Of a DNA stretch of 64,000 bases, positions 7,534 to 15,066 are shown one piece after another. The DNA lies in contig JAHIUA010000035.1 of assembly GCA_018817385.1 (NCBI GenBank), positions 186,001-250,000 on the forward strand, in the 5' to 3' direction. The notes beneath the pieces were generated by a model. The model searched no databases. It saw only the letters and a list, made by a program, of their open reading frames with translations, and was not told the origin of the DNA. The stretch is from Pseudomonadota bacterium (GTDB lineage Bacteria > Desulfobacterota > Desulfobulbia > Desulfobulbales > Desulfocapsaceae). A program made the translations under genes and the position numbers. The stretch's first letter is position 1, and each line of letters begins with the position of its first letter.

Positions 7534-8241
7534 ATGAACTTTAAACAAATTATTGAAAAGAATGACACACCTCAAGGTCGTATTTTTGACCTATTTATTC
7601 AGTTTCTAATATTGGTGTCTTTAGTTTCCTTTTCAGTAGAAACATTGCCAAATTTGTCAGGGCAAACCATAAGAATCCTAAAATACATCGAAGTAATTAC
7701 TGTCTCAATTTTTACTTTAGAATATTTAAGCAGAATTGTTGTCGCTGATAGAAAATTCAAATTTGTTTTCAGCTTTTACGGTATCATAGATTTTCTCGCA
7801 ATATTGCCCTTCTATTTGCCAACCGGAATTGATTTAAGGGCAATAAGAATTTTGAGACTTCTCAGGCTGTTTCGAGCTTTTAAGTTACTCCGGTACAGCC
7901 TTGCCATAAAAAGGTTTCACAGGGCACTTTTAATTGCCAAAGAAGAATTGGTGCTATTTACAATCGTTGCAGTAATGGTTCTTTATTTTGCATCAGTTGG
8001 AATATACTTTTTCGAAAATAGTGCGCAACCTGAAGCTTTTTCTTCAGTTTTTCAAAGTTTATGGTGGGCATTATGCACACTTACGACAGTTGGTTACGGA
8101 GATGTATACCCTGTCACAGCGGGCGGGAAGATATTTACGTTTTTTGTTCTTATGGTCGGTTTAGGGGTAGTAGCAGTCCCAACAGGTCTTGTAGCTTCTG
8201 CACTTTCTTCAGCTAGAGAATATGAAGAGGAAAATAAATAA
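7534..8241 (+). CDS. Voltage-gated potassium channel of the 6-TM type
   Basis: The 235-residue protein has six predicted membrane segments. An S4-like voltage sensor with Arg/Lys every third position lies near residues 101-120 (LRAIRILRLLRLF). The pore helix carries the potassium selectivity filter TTVGYGD at about 185-191, followed by a hydrophobic S6. There is no cytosolic RCK or cyclic-nucleotide domain, so it is a minimal Kv channel. A good ribosome-binding site (AAGAAGG) precedes the ATG. It is the only gene of its cassette. Ion channels are unusual cassette cargo; possible roles include membrane-potential effector or osmotic function. Confidence 0.9.
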   Translation: MNFKQIIEKNDTPQGRIFDLFIQFLILVSLVSFSVETLPNLSGQTIRILKYIEVITVSIFTLEYLSRIVVADRKFKFVFSFYGIIDFLAILPFYLPTGIDLRAIRILRLLRLFRAFKLLRYSLAIKRFHRALLIAKEELVLFTIVAVMVLYFASVGIYFFENSAQPEAFSSVFQSLWWALCTLTTVGYGDVYPVTAGGKIFTFFVLMVGLGVVAVPTGLVASALSSAREYEEENK

Positions 8242-8247
8242 AAAACC

Positions 8248-8325
8248 GCACAACCAAAGGGACAACCTGGCCGCATTGTCGCGGAAAATGTATGTGGCGC
8301 GGTCAGGTTACCCAAAACGTTGTGC
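8248..8325 (+). other. attC: Integron attC site 5
   Basis: Left core GCACAAC (8248-8254) and right core GTTGTGC (8319-8325) are perfectly complementary. Arms GGGACAACCTGGCCGC and GCGGTCAGGTTACCC pair with small mismatches and one extrahelical base. It is a compact site of 78 bp. Confidence 0.9.
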
Positions 8326-8355
8326 TTGAAAAACAACCAATGGAGACAAATTGAA

Positions 8356-9249
8356 ATGCATCAAGAAGAGATAGAATATATTCATTTCGCCGCACCTCAA
8401 ATTCTTGACAAAGAACTCCATACGCTTGAGGGGATTCTAAAAGGTATTGCCATTGATAACAAAATCACTTCGGCTGAAATACAAGCATTACTTGGCTGGT
8501 GTGATCGCCACCAAGCAGTAAGTCACAAAAGCCCATTCAATGAAATCATTCCGCTAATCAAAAAAGCTGTTGAAGATGGCAACGTAGATGAAGAAGAAAA
8601 AGAAGATATTCAATGGCTATGCCAAAAATATATTACTCCAAATAAGTACTATGACCATATCACATCTGACATGCAGCGTTTACATGGAATTCTTGCAGGA
8701 ATCGTTGCCGATGGAAAAATAACCGAGGACGAATTAAAAGGGTTGCAAAACTGGCTCTCTGACCATGAACAACTGAGGACAATTTGGCCTTTCGATGAAA
8801 TAGATTCTCTAATAACAGAAATAATGAGTGATGGTGTTATTGATGAACAAGAGCATCATGTCCTTGTGAATTTTTGTAATCAATTTCTTGCTGAACATAC
8901 GAGCATGATTTTGGACTTACCGATCGAAAGTGATTTATTGAGGCAAGGTGTCTGTTCTGCAATGCCTACTCTTGAATTTGAAAACAAGAAATTTTGCCTA
9001 ACAGGTTCTTTTGAACATGGTACAAAAAATGAAGTTTCAAAAATCGTTAAAGAATTTAAAGGAAATTTATCCAAAGGTGTCCGTAAAGATTTGGATTATC
9101 TAATTATTGGTGGCAAAGGGAGTGAGTGCTGGGCATTTGCTTGCTATGGTCGAAAAGTTGAGAAAGCCATGAACTACAGAAAAGATGGCCTTCAAATCCA
9201 GATCGTTCATGAATTTGATTTTATGGATGCTGTTGAAGATCTTAGATGA
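8356..9249 (+). CDS. TerB-like helical repeats fused to a BRCT domain
   Basis: The 297-residue protein begins with two similar helical repeats of about 90 residues. Each has a GI(L)xGIxxDxKIxxxE turn followed by an (E/S)DGxxDExE turn, reminiscent of TerB-like domains of tellurite-resistance and phage-conflict proteins. Residues about 205-295 form a BRCT-type domain (KFCLTGSF, YLIIGGKGS, KAMNYRKDG), as in NAD-dependent DNA ligases and DNA-break sensors. I chose the ATG at 8356 because GGAGA lies upstream; an earlier in-frame ATG at 8320 lies inside attC 5. A TerB-like/BRCT fusion suggests sensing of damaged or foreign DNA. Confidence 0.7.
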   Translation: MHQEEIEYIHFAAPQILDKELHTLEGILKGIAIDNKITSAEIQALLGWCDRHQAVSHKSPFNEIIPLIKKAVEDGNVDEEEKEDIQWLCQKYITPNKYYDHITSDMQRLHGILAGIVADGKITEDELKGLQNWLSDHEQLRTIWPFDEIDSLITEIMSDGVIDEQEHHVLVNFCNQFLAEHTSMILDLPIESDLLRQGVCSAMPTLEFENKKFCLTGSFEHGTKNEVSKIVKEFKGNLSKGVRKDLDYLIIGGKGSECWAFACYGRKVEKAMNYRKDGLQIQIVHEFDFMDAVEDLR

Positions 9250-9255
9250 AAGATT

Positions 9256-9389
9256 GCACAACAATTGTATGCACATGGAAAACAAGCACGCCCGTTTCCA
9301 GGCCTGGTTTTCATATACGTTTAAACTTCTATCTCCGTATCAATCTGGTCGGTAATCACGCTTGTTTCCAGTGATACGTGACGTTAACC
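9256..9389 (+). other. attC: Integron attC site 6
   Basis: Left core GCACAAC (9256-9262). Arms ATGGAAAACAAGC and GCTTGTTTCCAG pair with one extra base. The right core GTTAACC (9383-9389) does not complement the left, so the site may be degenerate. It shares AAACAAGCACGCCC with attC 3, and part of its right arm (TCCAGTGATAC) with the site at 12116. Confidence 0.7.
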
Positions 9390-9425
9390 ATCAGAACGAT
9401 AAAACTCGACAAGACCACAATTAAG

Positions 9426-9463
9426 ACCTATAATTAAACCACAATAAAAATTATATTATAGGT
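9426..9463 (+). promoter_or_regulatory. Operator-like inverted repeat upstream of the toxin-antitoxin pair
   Basis: ACCTATAAT at 9426-9434 is repeated as ATTATAGGT at 9455-9463, a perfect 9-bp inverted repeat just before the antitoxin start codon. Autoregulation by antitoxin and toxin-antitoxin complex at such palindromes is typical of Phd/YefM systems. The right half contains the ribosome-binding site (AGGTGA). Confidence 0.6.
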
Positions 9464-9469
9464 GAGACT

Positions 9470-9721
9470 ATGGAATCAGTACTAGCAAATTGCTCAGCAA
9501 GCATATCAGAATTAAAGAAAAACCCTTCCGCTTTAATAGATCAGTCAGATGGTGAACCAATCGCTATTCTCAATCACAACAAGCCAACTGCTTATTTAAT
9601 CCCAGCTGAAACATATGAAGCACTGCTGGAAAAATTAGAGGATCATCAACTAGGAATTATAGTTAAAGAAAGGCAACTTGAAAAAATCTCAGCTGTGGAA
9701 ATAACACTAGATGAGCTATAA
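9470..9721 (+). CDS. Phd/YefM-family antitoxin
   Basis: The 83-residue protein has the Phd/YefM fold signature: an N-terminal SISELKKNPSALI segment and the turn EPIAILNHNKPTAYLIPAETYEALLE. A C-terminal tail probably wraps the toxin. It binds DNA and neutralises the RelE-type toxin whose gene overlaps its end by 11 nt. AGGTGA lies 6 nt upstream of the ATG. Toxin-antitoxin pairs are frequent in large cassette arrays, where they are thought to limit loss of cassettes. Confidence 0.9.
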   Translation: MESVLANCSASISELKKNPSALIDQSDGEPIAILNHNKPTAYLIPAETYEALLEKLEDHQLGIIVKERQLEKISAVEITLDEL

Positions 9722-10004
9722 ATTAAAGTTCCTCCCAACCGCCCTTAAAGAATGGAAAAAACTAGACTACACTATACAATCTCAATTCAAGAAAAAATTA
9801 AAAGAACGTCTTGAATCGCCACATGTTTCTAGTAGTCGCCTGTCTGGATTCGAGAATCACTACAAAATCAAACTCAGAGCGAGCGGATACCGACTTGTTT
9901 ATGAAGTGGTCGATGAAGAAGTTTTTGTCTACGTAATTGCTATCGGCAAAAGAGACAAAAATACAGTCTATAAAAAGGCAAAAAAAAAGAAAATAATTGA
10001 TTAA
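9711..10004 (+). CDS. RelE/ParE-superfamily toxin
   Basis: The 97-residue protein has the RelE core: FLPTALKEWKKLD at the start, then RLSGFENHYKIKLRASGYRLVYEV and a VIAIGKRDKNTVY end. RelE toxins cut mRNA in the ribosomal A site. The basic residues and the RLVYEV strand expected of the family are present, so it should be active. The last residues (KKAKKKKIID) form a lysine-rich extension that runs up to the group II intron junction, so the original C-terminus may have been altered by the insertion. Confidence 0.9.
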   Translation: MSYKLKFLPTALKEWKKLDYTIQSQFKKKLKERLESPHVSSSRLSGFENHYKIKLRASGYRLVYEVVDEEVFVYVIAIGKRDKNTVYKKAKKKKIID

Positions 10005-10040
10005 TCGGGTAGCCGGGGGTTTTTCTCCCCCAGCCCCCAC

Positions 10041-10074
10041 ACCACCTAGCATGTGGGTCCGCACTAGGCGGTTC
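10041..10074 (-). ncRNA. Group II intron domain V (outer intron remnant)
   Basis: On the minus strand the 34 nt start GAACCGCCTAGTGCGGA and fold into a short stem with a bulge (CCTAG/CTAGG). This is the form common in class C introns. It is followed by a G-rich/C-rich domain VI-like hairpin and the end CTACCCGAT. Confidence 0.7.
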
Positions 10075-10081
10075 CCAGAGA

Positions 10082-10680
10082 TTACCGGGCCGTAGCCGGG
10101 TAATGAATTTTCACCCACAGATCTTTAACAGACAACAAACCTTGAGCCTTGAGCCATTGATTGGTCATACCTGTCTGGGTAGCCAGCGTGCGTGAAAGTC
10201 GCCAAGGGCCTTTTCTGCTCAAACCGGCAGAGATGGCAGTCCGCAAGTGAGTCCCGAGTTTCGTCAGTTCACGAACCTTGGTGCGGCAGTACCGCCACTG
10301 TTTCCAGTAACACATTCGCATCCTGCGGCGCAGCCAGTGGTCTATTTCCGGAATTGGCCGATAGTACTCCGATCTTCCAAAATAACCCATCCAGCCGCGA
10401 ACATATTCCGCCAGCTTGGCATAGCGGTATCCCATGGAAACTCCCCAGCTCCTGCCGGTCAGTTCTTTCACCCGCCGTTTGAAGTTGGCAAAGGCTTTTT
10501 CCGACCAGCGGATGCTACTTCCCTTGAAGGTAAAACCGAGAAAGGTAATCTCATTGGTAGAGGCCACCTTACTCTTCTCCTGATTGACCTTGAGCCGAAG
10601 TTTCTTTTCGAGAAACCGAGTGATACTTGCCATCACCCGGTCACCAGCCCTCCGGCTTATTACCATGACGACAAGGTGAG
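10082..10680 (-). pseudogene. Group II intron reverse transcriptase/maturase, C-terminal part only
   Basis: The reading frame from about 10680 down to 10082 gives FVVMVISRRAGDRVMASIT-like sequence (first residue altered to L), then KLRLKVNQEKSKV, FLGFTF, and a maturase/thumb region with YVRGWMGYFG and HWLRRRMRMCYWKQW. This is the part of an intron-encoded protein that follows the catalytic YADD motif. The frame joins foreign sequence exactly where YADD should be (10677-10685), so palm motifs and N-terminus are absent. The apparent start at 10759 lies within the other intron and is not a real start. Confidence 0.85.
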
Positions 10681-10714
10681 TAGCCCGAGGGAACCTCCCC
10701 CTCAGGCCCTCCCA

Positions 10715-10748
10715 GAACCGGATGTGAATCTCTCGACTCATCCGGCTC
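10715..10748 (-). ncRNA. Group II intron domain V (inner intron remnant)
   Basis: Minus-strand 34 nt beginning GAGCCGGATGAG and ending ATCCGGTTC: complementary ends, an internal bulge, and the AGC near the 5' side typical of domain V. It lies between one reverse-transcriptase C-terminus (10752-10880) and the junction with the other. Confidence 0.75.
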
Positions 10749-10751
10749 CTC

Positions 10752-10880
10752 TTACCCAATCGCGGGCATCAACCCAATTTGCCAATGCGCCATTAACCTC
10801 GGTGCACGTCGCGCAACTCGACCCATCCAGTGAATCGCATTGCGTTTATGCCGTGCCAGCTTCTTGAATTTCCGACAAGC
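10752..10880 (-). pseudogene. Last about 40 codons of a second group II reverse transcriptase
   Basis: The minus-strand frame ending in TAA at 10752-10754 reads RKFKKLARHKRNAIHWMGR, then RAPRLMAHWQIG and a short end. This is the characteristic C-terminus of intron-encoded proteins of this class, followed directly by domain V as in intact introns. The remainder of the protein is deleted. It differs in sequence from the other maturase fragment, so two introns contributed. Confidence 0.7.
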
Positions 10881-11230
10881 CCCTGCCGGTGATTTCACTG
10901 AAAACGATATTATACCGCCTGGAAAACAGGTCTCCCCGAATAAGAACGTGAACTTCCAATGTGCGAACGCATCATTTACCGTATCTCCTGTTCCTTGGGC
11001 TTAATCATGTTGCACCCATTCGGGCATAAATGCTCCTTACCCAGAGACTCAGCCATATATGACATTTCTGTTTGTCAGCTCACAAGTTTGCGCTCCGGCT
11101 TCCTTCAGACCCCACCTCGCGGTAACGCCCTTGCCATCAGCTAGTAATTTATGTTACGTTTCAAAACGTTACATGGAACACTTACAGGGGACTTTAACCC
11201 CATTAGTTCACGCCCATGTCGGGCGTACAC

Positions 11231-11284
11231 CAGCCATTCCACTGGACCCACAAACAGCGCGGGCCAGTGAATTCAACGTCCGAC
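11231..11284 (+). other. attC: Right part of an attC site interrupted by the group II intron
   Basis: TTCCACTGG and CCAGTGAA (about 11237-11271) form the inner stem. The end CAACGTCCGAC (about 11274-11284) stands where the right core belongs. The matching left core is absent and the intron 5' end abuts at 11230. This is therefore the attC of the toxin-antitoxin cassette, split by the intron on the bottom strand. Confidence 0.65.
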
Positions 11285-11299
11285 TACTGAGGATGTAAA

Positions 11300-11530
11300 A
11301 TGGAGAAACGAATAGTACGACTTGAGGAAGACTTATGGCGGATTCGAACGGATGCCGGAGAATTGTCTGAGTCTGAGCGAATAGAACTGATCGAGTACTT
11401 TGACGAGATAAAATTGCCGTATCGCCTTAATGATAGTGCTCTGTCTATTGTCGGCGAAGTCGACAGAAAAGCTGTTTTCGAGCGACTGGAGCACTTTTAC
11501 GACGGACGCGCTGAGGTGTTTCCGTTTTGA
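11300..11530 (+). CDS. Small uncharacterised acidic protein on a cassette
   Basis: A 76-residue acidic protein with no membrane segment and no recognised family. It is rich in E, D, R and L (LEEDLWRIRTDAGELSESERIELIEYFDEI). GAGGAT 9 nt before the ATG is a fair ribosome-binding site. Its position right after an attC half-site and before a weak attC candidate makes it a typical one-gene cassette. Confidence 0.55.
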   Translation: MEKRIVRLEEDLWRIRTDAGELSESERIELIEYFDEIKLPYRLNDSALSIVGEVDRKAVFERLEHFYDGRAEVFPF

Positions 11531-11543
11531 TCAGTACGGAAAA

Positions 11544-11623
11544 GGACAACCCATAAGGCATTCCAACACCACACTGCATGACCATTGTCGGTTCTCGACG
11601 AAGCGATATTAAGGGTGTTCGGC
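11544..11623 (+). other. attC: Weak attC candidate
   Basis: GGACAAC (11544-11550) and GTTCGGC (11617-11623) occupy core positions about 80 bp apart and pair only partly. The inner arms are poor. Position between two cassette-like genes is the main support. Confidence 0.35.
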
Positions 11624-11785
11624 AAAAAATAAAGAAAGATAAATCCAATTGAAAAAAGACATATCACAAAATCAATTAATTACGTTTACTCATTAGACTT
11701 TAATGAAAAGGTTGCAGAGACAGAAAAAATCCATCGAAGTCAGCCACACGCCTTTTTAACAGTTCTTTCTTTATCTCAAGATGGT

Positions 11786-12133
11786 GTGTCGATGGAAAAA
11801 GTAGAACATGCGATTCATGTTTTAATGGTTATCCACAAAGTCTTCAGTGATGATTCAAGTGGTCGAAAAATATCACTGATTTCAAAACGCATGTTGGATG
11901 ATGCCCTTGAAAGCAATATTGCTATGCTTCAGACAATTAGGCAAGGGTGGTTAACCACAGATGAAAGCATAAATTCATATTTTGAAAAAAACATACTCGC
12001 ATATTTACTTGGGTACTTGAATGAAAATGATTTGATTTCGCCCAATGAGGAGCATGAGCGTTTATTGATTAATTTGAAAACCGTTCTTGACTCGTATGCG
12101 AATGCAAGGAGAATTGCCCAACCAACAAATTGA
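11786..12133 (+). CDS. Uncharacterised cassette protein, start uncertain
   Basis: The 115-residue frame opens at a GTG (11786) with an ATG two codons later. It contains a helical region (HAIHVLMVIHKVF, LLGYLNENDLISPNEEHERLL). The frame is open upstream to about 11680 without a start. A frameshift near 11700 could join it to a short frame beginning at about 11650 (LKKDISQNQLITF). The gene may therefore be longer or slightly broken. No family is recognised and no strong ribosome-binding site is seen at the GTG. Confidence 0.45.
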   Translation: MSMEKVEHAIHVLMVIHKVFSDDSSGRKISLISKRMLDDALESNIAMLQTIRQGWLTTDESINSYFEKNILAYLLGYLNENDLISPNEEHERLLINLKTVLDSYANARRIAQPTN

Positions 12134-12318
12134 GAGTTGGGACAATTTGAGACAGTCTACATTACAAAAGAAGCGGCAAAAAGACGCCGAACAAAGGTAT
12201 TCACCGGAAAATACGCAGCGCAGTTTTCCAAATAACCTTCATTGGTTATGCCAACTTTTTACTGCGAATTAGGTTGGTCGGTTGTTCTGCTTATCTCCAG
12301 TGATACCGGCCGTTCGTA
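12116..12318 (+). other. attC: Probable attC site, last of the array
   Basis: Left core GCCCAAC (12116-12122) overlaps the end of the preceding gene. The right side shares GGTCGGT and TCCAGTGATAC with attC 6, and ends near GTTCGTA (12312-12318), a poor core. Long and degenerate; the array appears to end here. Confidence 0.45.
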
Positions 12319-12452
12319 ATCACGAATATAGATGTTCCTAAACAAAATAATTATCAAAACCATATTTAATGCATACCCATTCACGTTGTTTGGTGATGGG
12401 CTCATATTAAACCTTTCTCTACCTATTAAATCAGGCTGGATGATAGGCGTTG

Positions 12453-13520
12453 CTACTTAAGCAAATCTTGTTGATCTCCTTGGGATCCGGAAGCAGTAGA
12501 ACTGGCTTTATCCTGATAAAGGTTTGGGTCGTTGTCAGCCCAAGGGGCACGTTCTAATCGGTCATTTTCTAGGCCTAATCTGCGAGCCACAATACGATAG
12601 GAAAAAGCTATGTTTGCATCGCCACTAGTAAGTTTGACTTCAAAACCTGTTGGGGTTCGATTGGTAACATAAAGGCTGGCGTTCCCATAAGGCTGTAGAA
12701 ACACATGATATGGTAAGGAGAGATTAACCGTTTGGGCAAATGTGGCCTCAAAAGTTACAACTGCAGATTCGTTCTGGAGTTGAGCAAAACCATAATCTGT
12801 GAACCACACCTCTGTTGATTCTTCAGAATACATCAGCCTAGCGCCGTCATCTGTCGCAACAACAGCTGGTTTTGTACCATTGGTGTTTATCCCTACATGT
12901 CCGGCAGGAACGGAAGCGTATATACCGCTTCCATTTACTGAAATAAAATATCCTGCCCATCCTCCGGATGTAGATAGATCAAGCCCAAGAACACCATAAC
13001 CACTGTTTGCTTTTGTTGCACCTACGACACCGTTCTGCCCCCCAAAAAATCCTCCAGGCTTCCACCATAGTCCTAAGTCACTATAGGAATAACCTGTCTG
13101 CAGGCCAACAACTCCACTTGAACTAGATGCGCCTGTGTAGCCATACAAACCATGACCCGAGGTACTTCGCCCTTGAACTCCATTACCATCGCCACTGTTT
13201 ACACCACCGACCGTCGGATAAACGCTGTTACTGGAACCATAAAGTGCATGGCCGGTGCCAGTGTGATTTGCTGAAATAGCCGGTGCTGTTGGAGAGCTAC
13301 CTGTTGCTGAAATGGCTGAACCAGAAGTCCCCAAAGTGTGGTTGTTGATTACTCTCAAAATCGGGCTATCAATATCTCCTTCAACCACCGTGCCAGGGCT
13401 TAGCTTACCATTTAGTGGAATAACAACAACCTTATCGTTGGCAATAGCTCTTGTGTTAATTAAAAGAAATAAGCACGAAATACCTATAAGTTGCAAACAG
13501 ACTTTGTTCATCTTTTTCAT
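12453..13520 (-). CDS. Secreted Gly/Ser-rich repeat protein
   Basis: The 355-residue protein has a signal peptide (KVCLQLIGISCLFLLINTRAIA). Residues 60-220 are low-complexity and glycine-rich with recurring GxGVxG, GHGLYGY and GVVGL units, like beta-helical or fibre proteins. A conserved-looking C-terminal domain follows (FAQTVNLSLPYHVFLQPYG, LYVTNRTPTGFEVKL, FSYRIVARRLG). That C-terminal part recurs in secreted proteins of many environmental bacteria; its function is not known to me. It is outside the cassette array and transcribed toward it. Confidence 0.7.
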   Translation of the reverse strand: MKKMNKVCLQLIGISCLFLLINTRAIANDKVVVIPLNGKLSPGTVVEGDIDSPILRVINNHTLGTSGSAISATGSSPTAPAISANHTGTGHALYGSSNSVYPTVGGVNSGDGNGVQGRSTSGHGLYGYTGASSSSGVVGLQTGYSYSDLGLWWKPGGFFGGQNGVVGATKANSGYGVLGLDLSTSGGWAGYFISVNGSGIYASVPAGHVGINTNGTKPAVVATDDGARLMYSEESTEVWFTDYGFAQLQNESAVVTFEATFAQTVNLSLPYHVFLQPYGNASLYVTNRTPTGFEVKLTSGDANIAFSYRIVARRLGLENDRLERAPWADNDPNLYQDKASSTASGSQGDQQDLLK

Positions 13521-13901
13521 AATCTCTCCTGGCTTTTCCGGTCAGATGGATGATAAACATATTACTTTTTACGCTACCCCTAACTTTTTCGTAAATTCCA
13601 TTCAATCAATCATCAATTTCCAAAAACCTAACTTTTCCCAGGCGCCCTTTCAAGTATTTTTAGATGCACAACTTATAAACCAGCAGATTAAAAGGGTAAT
13701 GGGGTCACCCATTAAAAGGCCCCTTGTCAAGGAGTAGTATTCTCCATTAAGAAAAGAATGCATCTTTTCCTTGTCAGGATCCAACCCTTATCAGGTAACT
13801 CCAGCCCTGTAGAATATCAGATCGTTATCGCACCCGTTATTTCAACTCTACGTGTCGGTGTCATCTTCACCGCACCAGTCACCCATCAGGATCAAGACAC
13901 A

Positions 13902-13973
13902 GGTTGGAAAATGAATTGTCTAACGAAGAGATCCTCAAAAAATCTCGTAGTGGAACAATTCATTTTTCCAACC
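13902..13973. repeat. Long imperfect fold-back element
   Basis: GGTTGGAAAATGAATTGT (13902-13919) pairs with ACAATTCATTTTTCCAACC (13955-13973) with one bulged A. Inside it CTAACGAAGAGAT pairs with ATCTCGTAG with two bulged bases, so nearly the whole 72 nt folds on itself. The order of triplets at the ends (GTT...AAC) is opposite to attC. It lies beside the IS110-type pseudogene and could be its target palindrome or a small structured element. Confidence 0.6.
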
Positions 13974-14183
13974 GGGTCCCTGTCCGCATATTGGCAGACC
14001 CAGAAAATTATTGGTGCCATACTGTGTCCAATTGTTTGCACAAATCTCATGGGTTATAACCAACCCCTTGGTGGCTCACAGCATAGGCGGTAAAGAAACT
14101 GATACTCAATCGGACAGAACGGTTGCCAATCAAATCCGATGGTTTTGCCAACCCCTTTTTAAGTTCACCGTTCCGGCCGAAAT
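13974..14183. other. Non-coding end of the IS110-type element
   Basis: About 210 bp without a gene between the fold-back element and the 3' end of the transposase remnant. In the IS1111 branch of the IS110 family a guide-like non-coding RNA is encoded in the DNA after the transposase gene, so this stretch is a candidate for its remains. No structure was verified. Confidence 0.3.
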
Positions 14184-14879
14184 TCAGGCAAAGAGCTTTT
14201 TGCCGTCAAACCCAACATTGTCCCTCATGATGTAAAAGGCGGCCCGTGCCAGTTTATGTGATAATGCGGCATAAGCGACCGCTGCTTTAGTTTTTGCCGA
14301 TTTTCGATTGAAGAAAGCCTTAGCCCTGTCATCATGCCTCCTGCAAAATTCCGCAGCCTCAGCAAAAACCCAGGAGAGATATTTGTTTCCGTTTTTGCTG
14401 TTGCCTTTACCTTTTTGTTTATTGTTGCTCAGCCACGTGGTTGGTACTTTCCGGCAATAGGAAGAATAATCACCCACTTTCTTGAACATCTCAATAGGAC
14501 CTGTCTCCAGCATAATAGTCAAAGCCAGCACATTGCCTATGCCAGGAATGGTGAGAAGCCCGGAATACTGAGGGTTTAATTTCACTCTGTCTTGGCAGGT
14601 TTTTTCAAATTTGATTATCTGTCGACTCAGGTAATCAATGCTTTGTTTTGACACTTCGCCACTGAGTGCTAAATCTTCATTACTTGTCAGAAGCGGTGCC
14701 ACGTGATTTTCAGTCAGCTGTTTCATCTTGCTGCCACTTTCTAAAAGGTTCCGCTTCAGCAAGAACGACATCCGCCTGGTTTGGTAAGCGCTTATTGAAA
14801 ATACGCTTATCTTCCTGATCAATTATGCCAGGTAACAGTTGGTTGAGTGAAGATCGATTCCAGTGTATAATTTTCTCAT
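14184..14879 (-). pseudogene. IS110-family transposase, frameshifted and internally deleted
   Basis: The C-terminal part (14184 to about 14770) carries the Transposase_20 region: LLTIPGIGNVLALTIMLETG, then WLSNNKQKGKGNSKNGNKYL and FAEAAEFCRRHDDRAKAF. Upstream, an ATG at 14879 gives MRKLYTGIDLHSTNCYLA, the normal IS110 N-terminus with the first acidic catalytic residue. It hits a stop unless the frame shifts by one, after which IIDQEDKRIFNKRL continues. About 100 residues of the middle DEDD domain are missing. The gene is dead. Confidence 0.85.
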
Positions 14880-14937
14880 GAGGCACCTCCCTTGTTGTTT
14901 TGTTCCTATCTCATTATACCACTATGCATGGCGGTAT

Positions 14938-14965
14938 CGGGAGGTCCAGATGGACTGACCTCCCG
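14938..14965. repeat. 9-bp inverted repeat upstream of the transposase remnant
   Basis: CGGGAGGTC (14938-14946) and GACCTCCCG (14957-14965) form a perfect inverted repeat with a 10-nt loop. No T-tract follows. It marks the outer side of the IS110 remnant and may be part of the element or its target. Confidence 0.5.
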
Positions 14966-15066
14966 GAGGTGACTTTTATATGATTATCAAGTCGTTGCAT
15001 GACTCATGTCTACAAGGGTTAAGCAAAGAATTGCCCCCAATGACTGTAACCAAACAAGGAATATGT

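Larger units (their letters stand above)
10005..11230 (-). mobile_element. Fused remnants of two class C group II introns in an attC site
   Basis: On the minus strand there is one intron 5' end (GTGTACGCCC from 11230, then a domain I-like stretch with the familiar CGCGAGGTGGGGTCTGAAGG segment). Two different 3' ends follow. Each has a reverse-transcriptase C-terminus followed by a 34-nt domain V and a short domain VI: domain V at 10715-10748 with its end near 10677, and domain V at 10041-10074 with its end near 10008. The intron lies antisense to the cassettes, with half an attC as 5' exon. That is the known target preference of class C-attC introns. Most of both reverse transcriptases is missing, so it is inactive. 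Confidence 0.75.
2751..12318 (+). mobile_element. Integron gene-cassette array without a visible integrase (CALIN-like)
   Basis: Short + strand genes are followed by imperfect palindromes bounded by cores of the form RYYYAAC and GTTRRRY, the structure of integron attC sites. Clear sites lie at 4469-4560, 6113-6243, 7388-7516 and 8248-8325. Weaker, compound or interrupted ones lie near 5004-5263, 9256-9389, 11231-11284, 11544-11623 and 12116-12318. In the clear sites the inner arms pair with one extra unpaired base, as expected. The region is AT-richer than its flanks. No intI gene is in the window, so the array may be remote from its integrase or may have lost it. The left boundary is uncertain. 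Confidence 0.85.

Noticed and set aside
10247-10867. 206-residue + strand open frame
   Set aside because: It is antisense to the group II maturase pieces and shows no protein features of its own.
13902-13973. The fold-back element as an attC site
   Set aside because: Bulged bases resemble attC, but the ends read GTT...AAC in both directions, opposite to attC cores.
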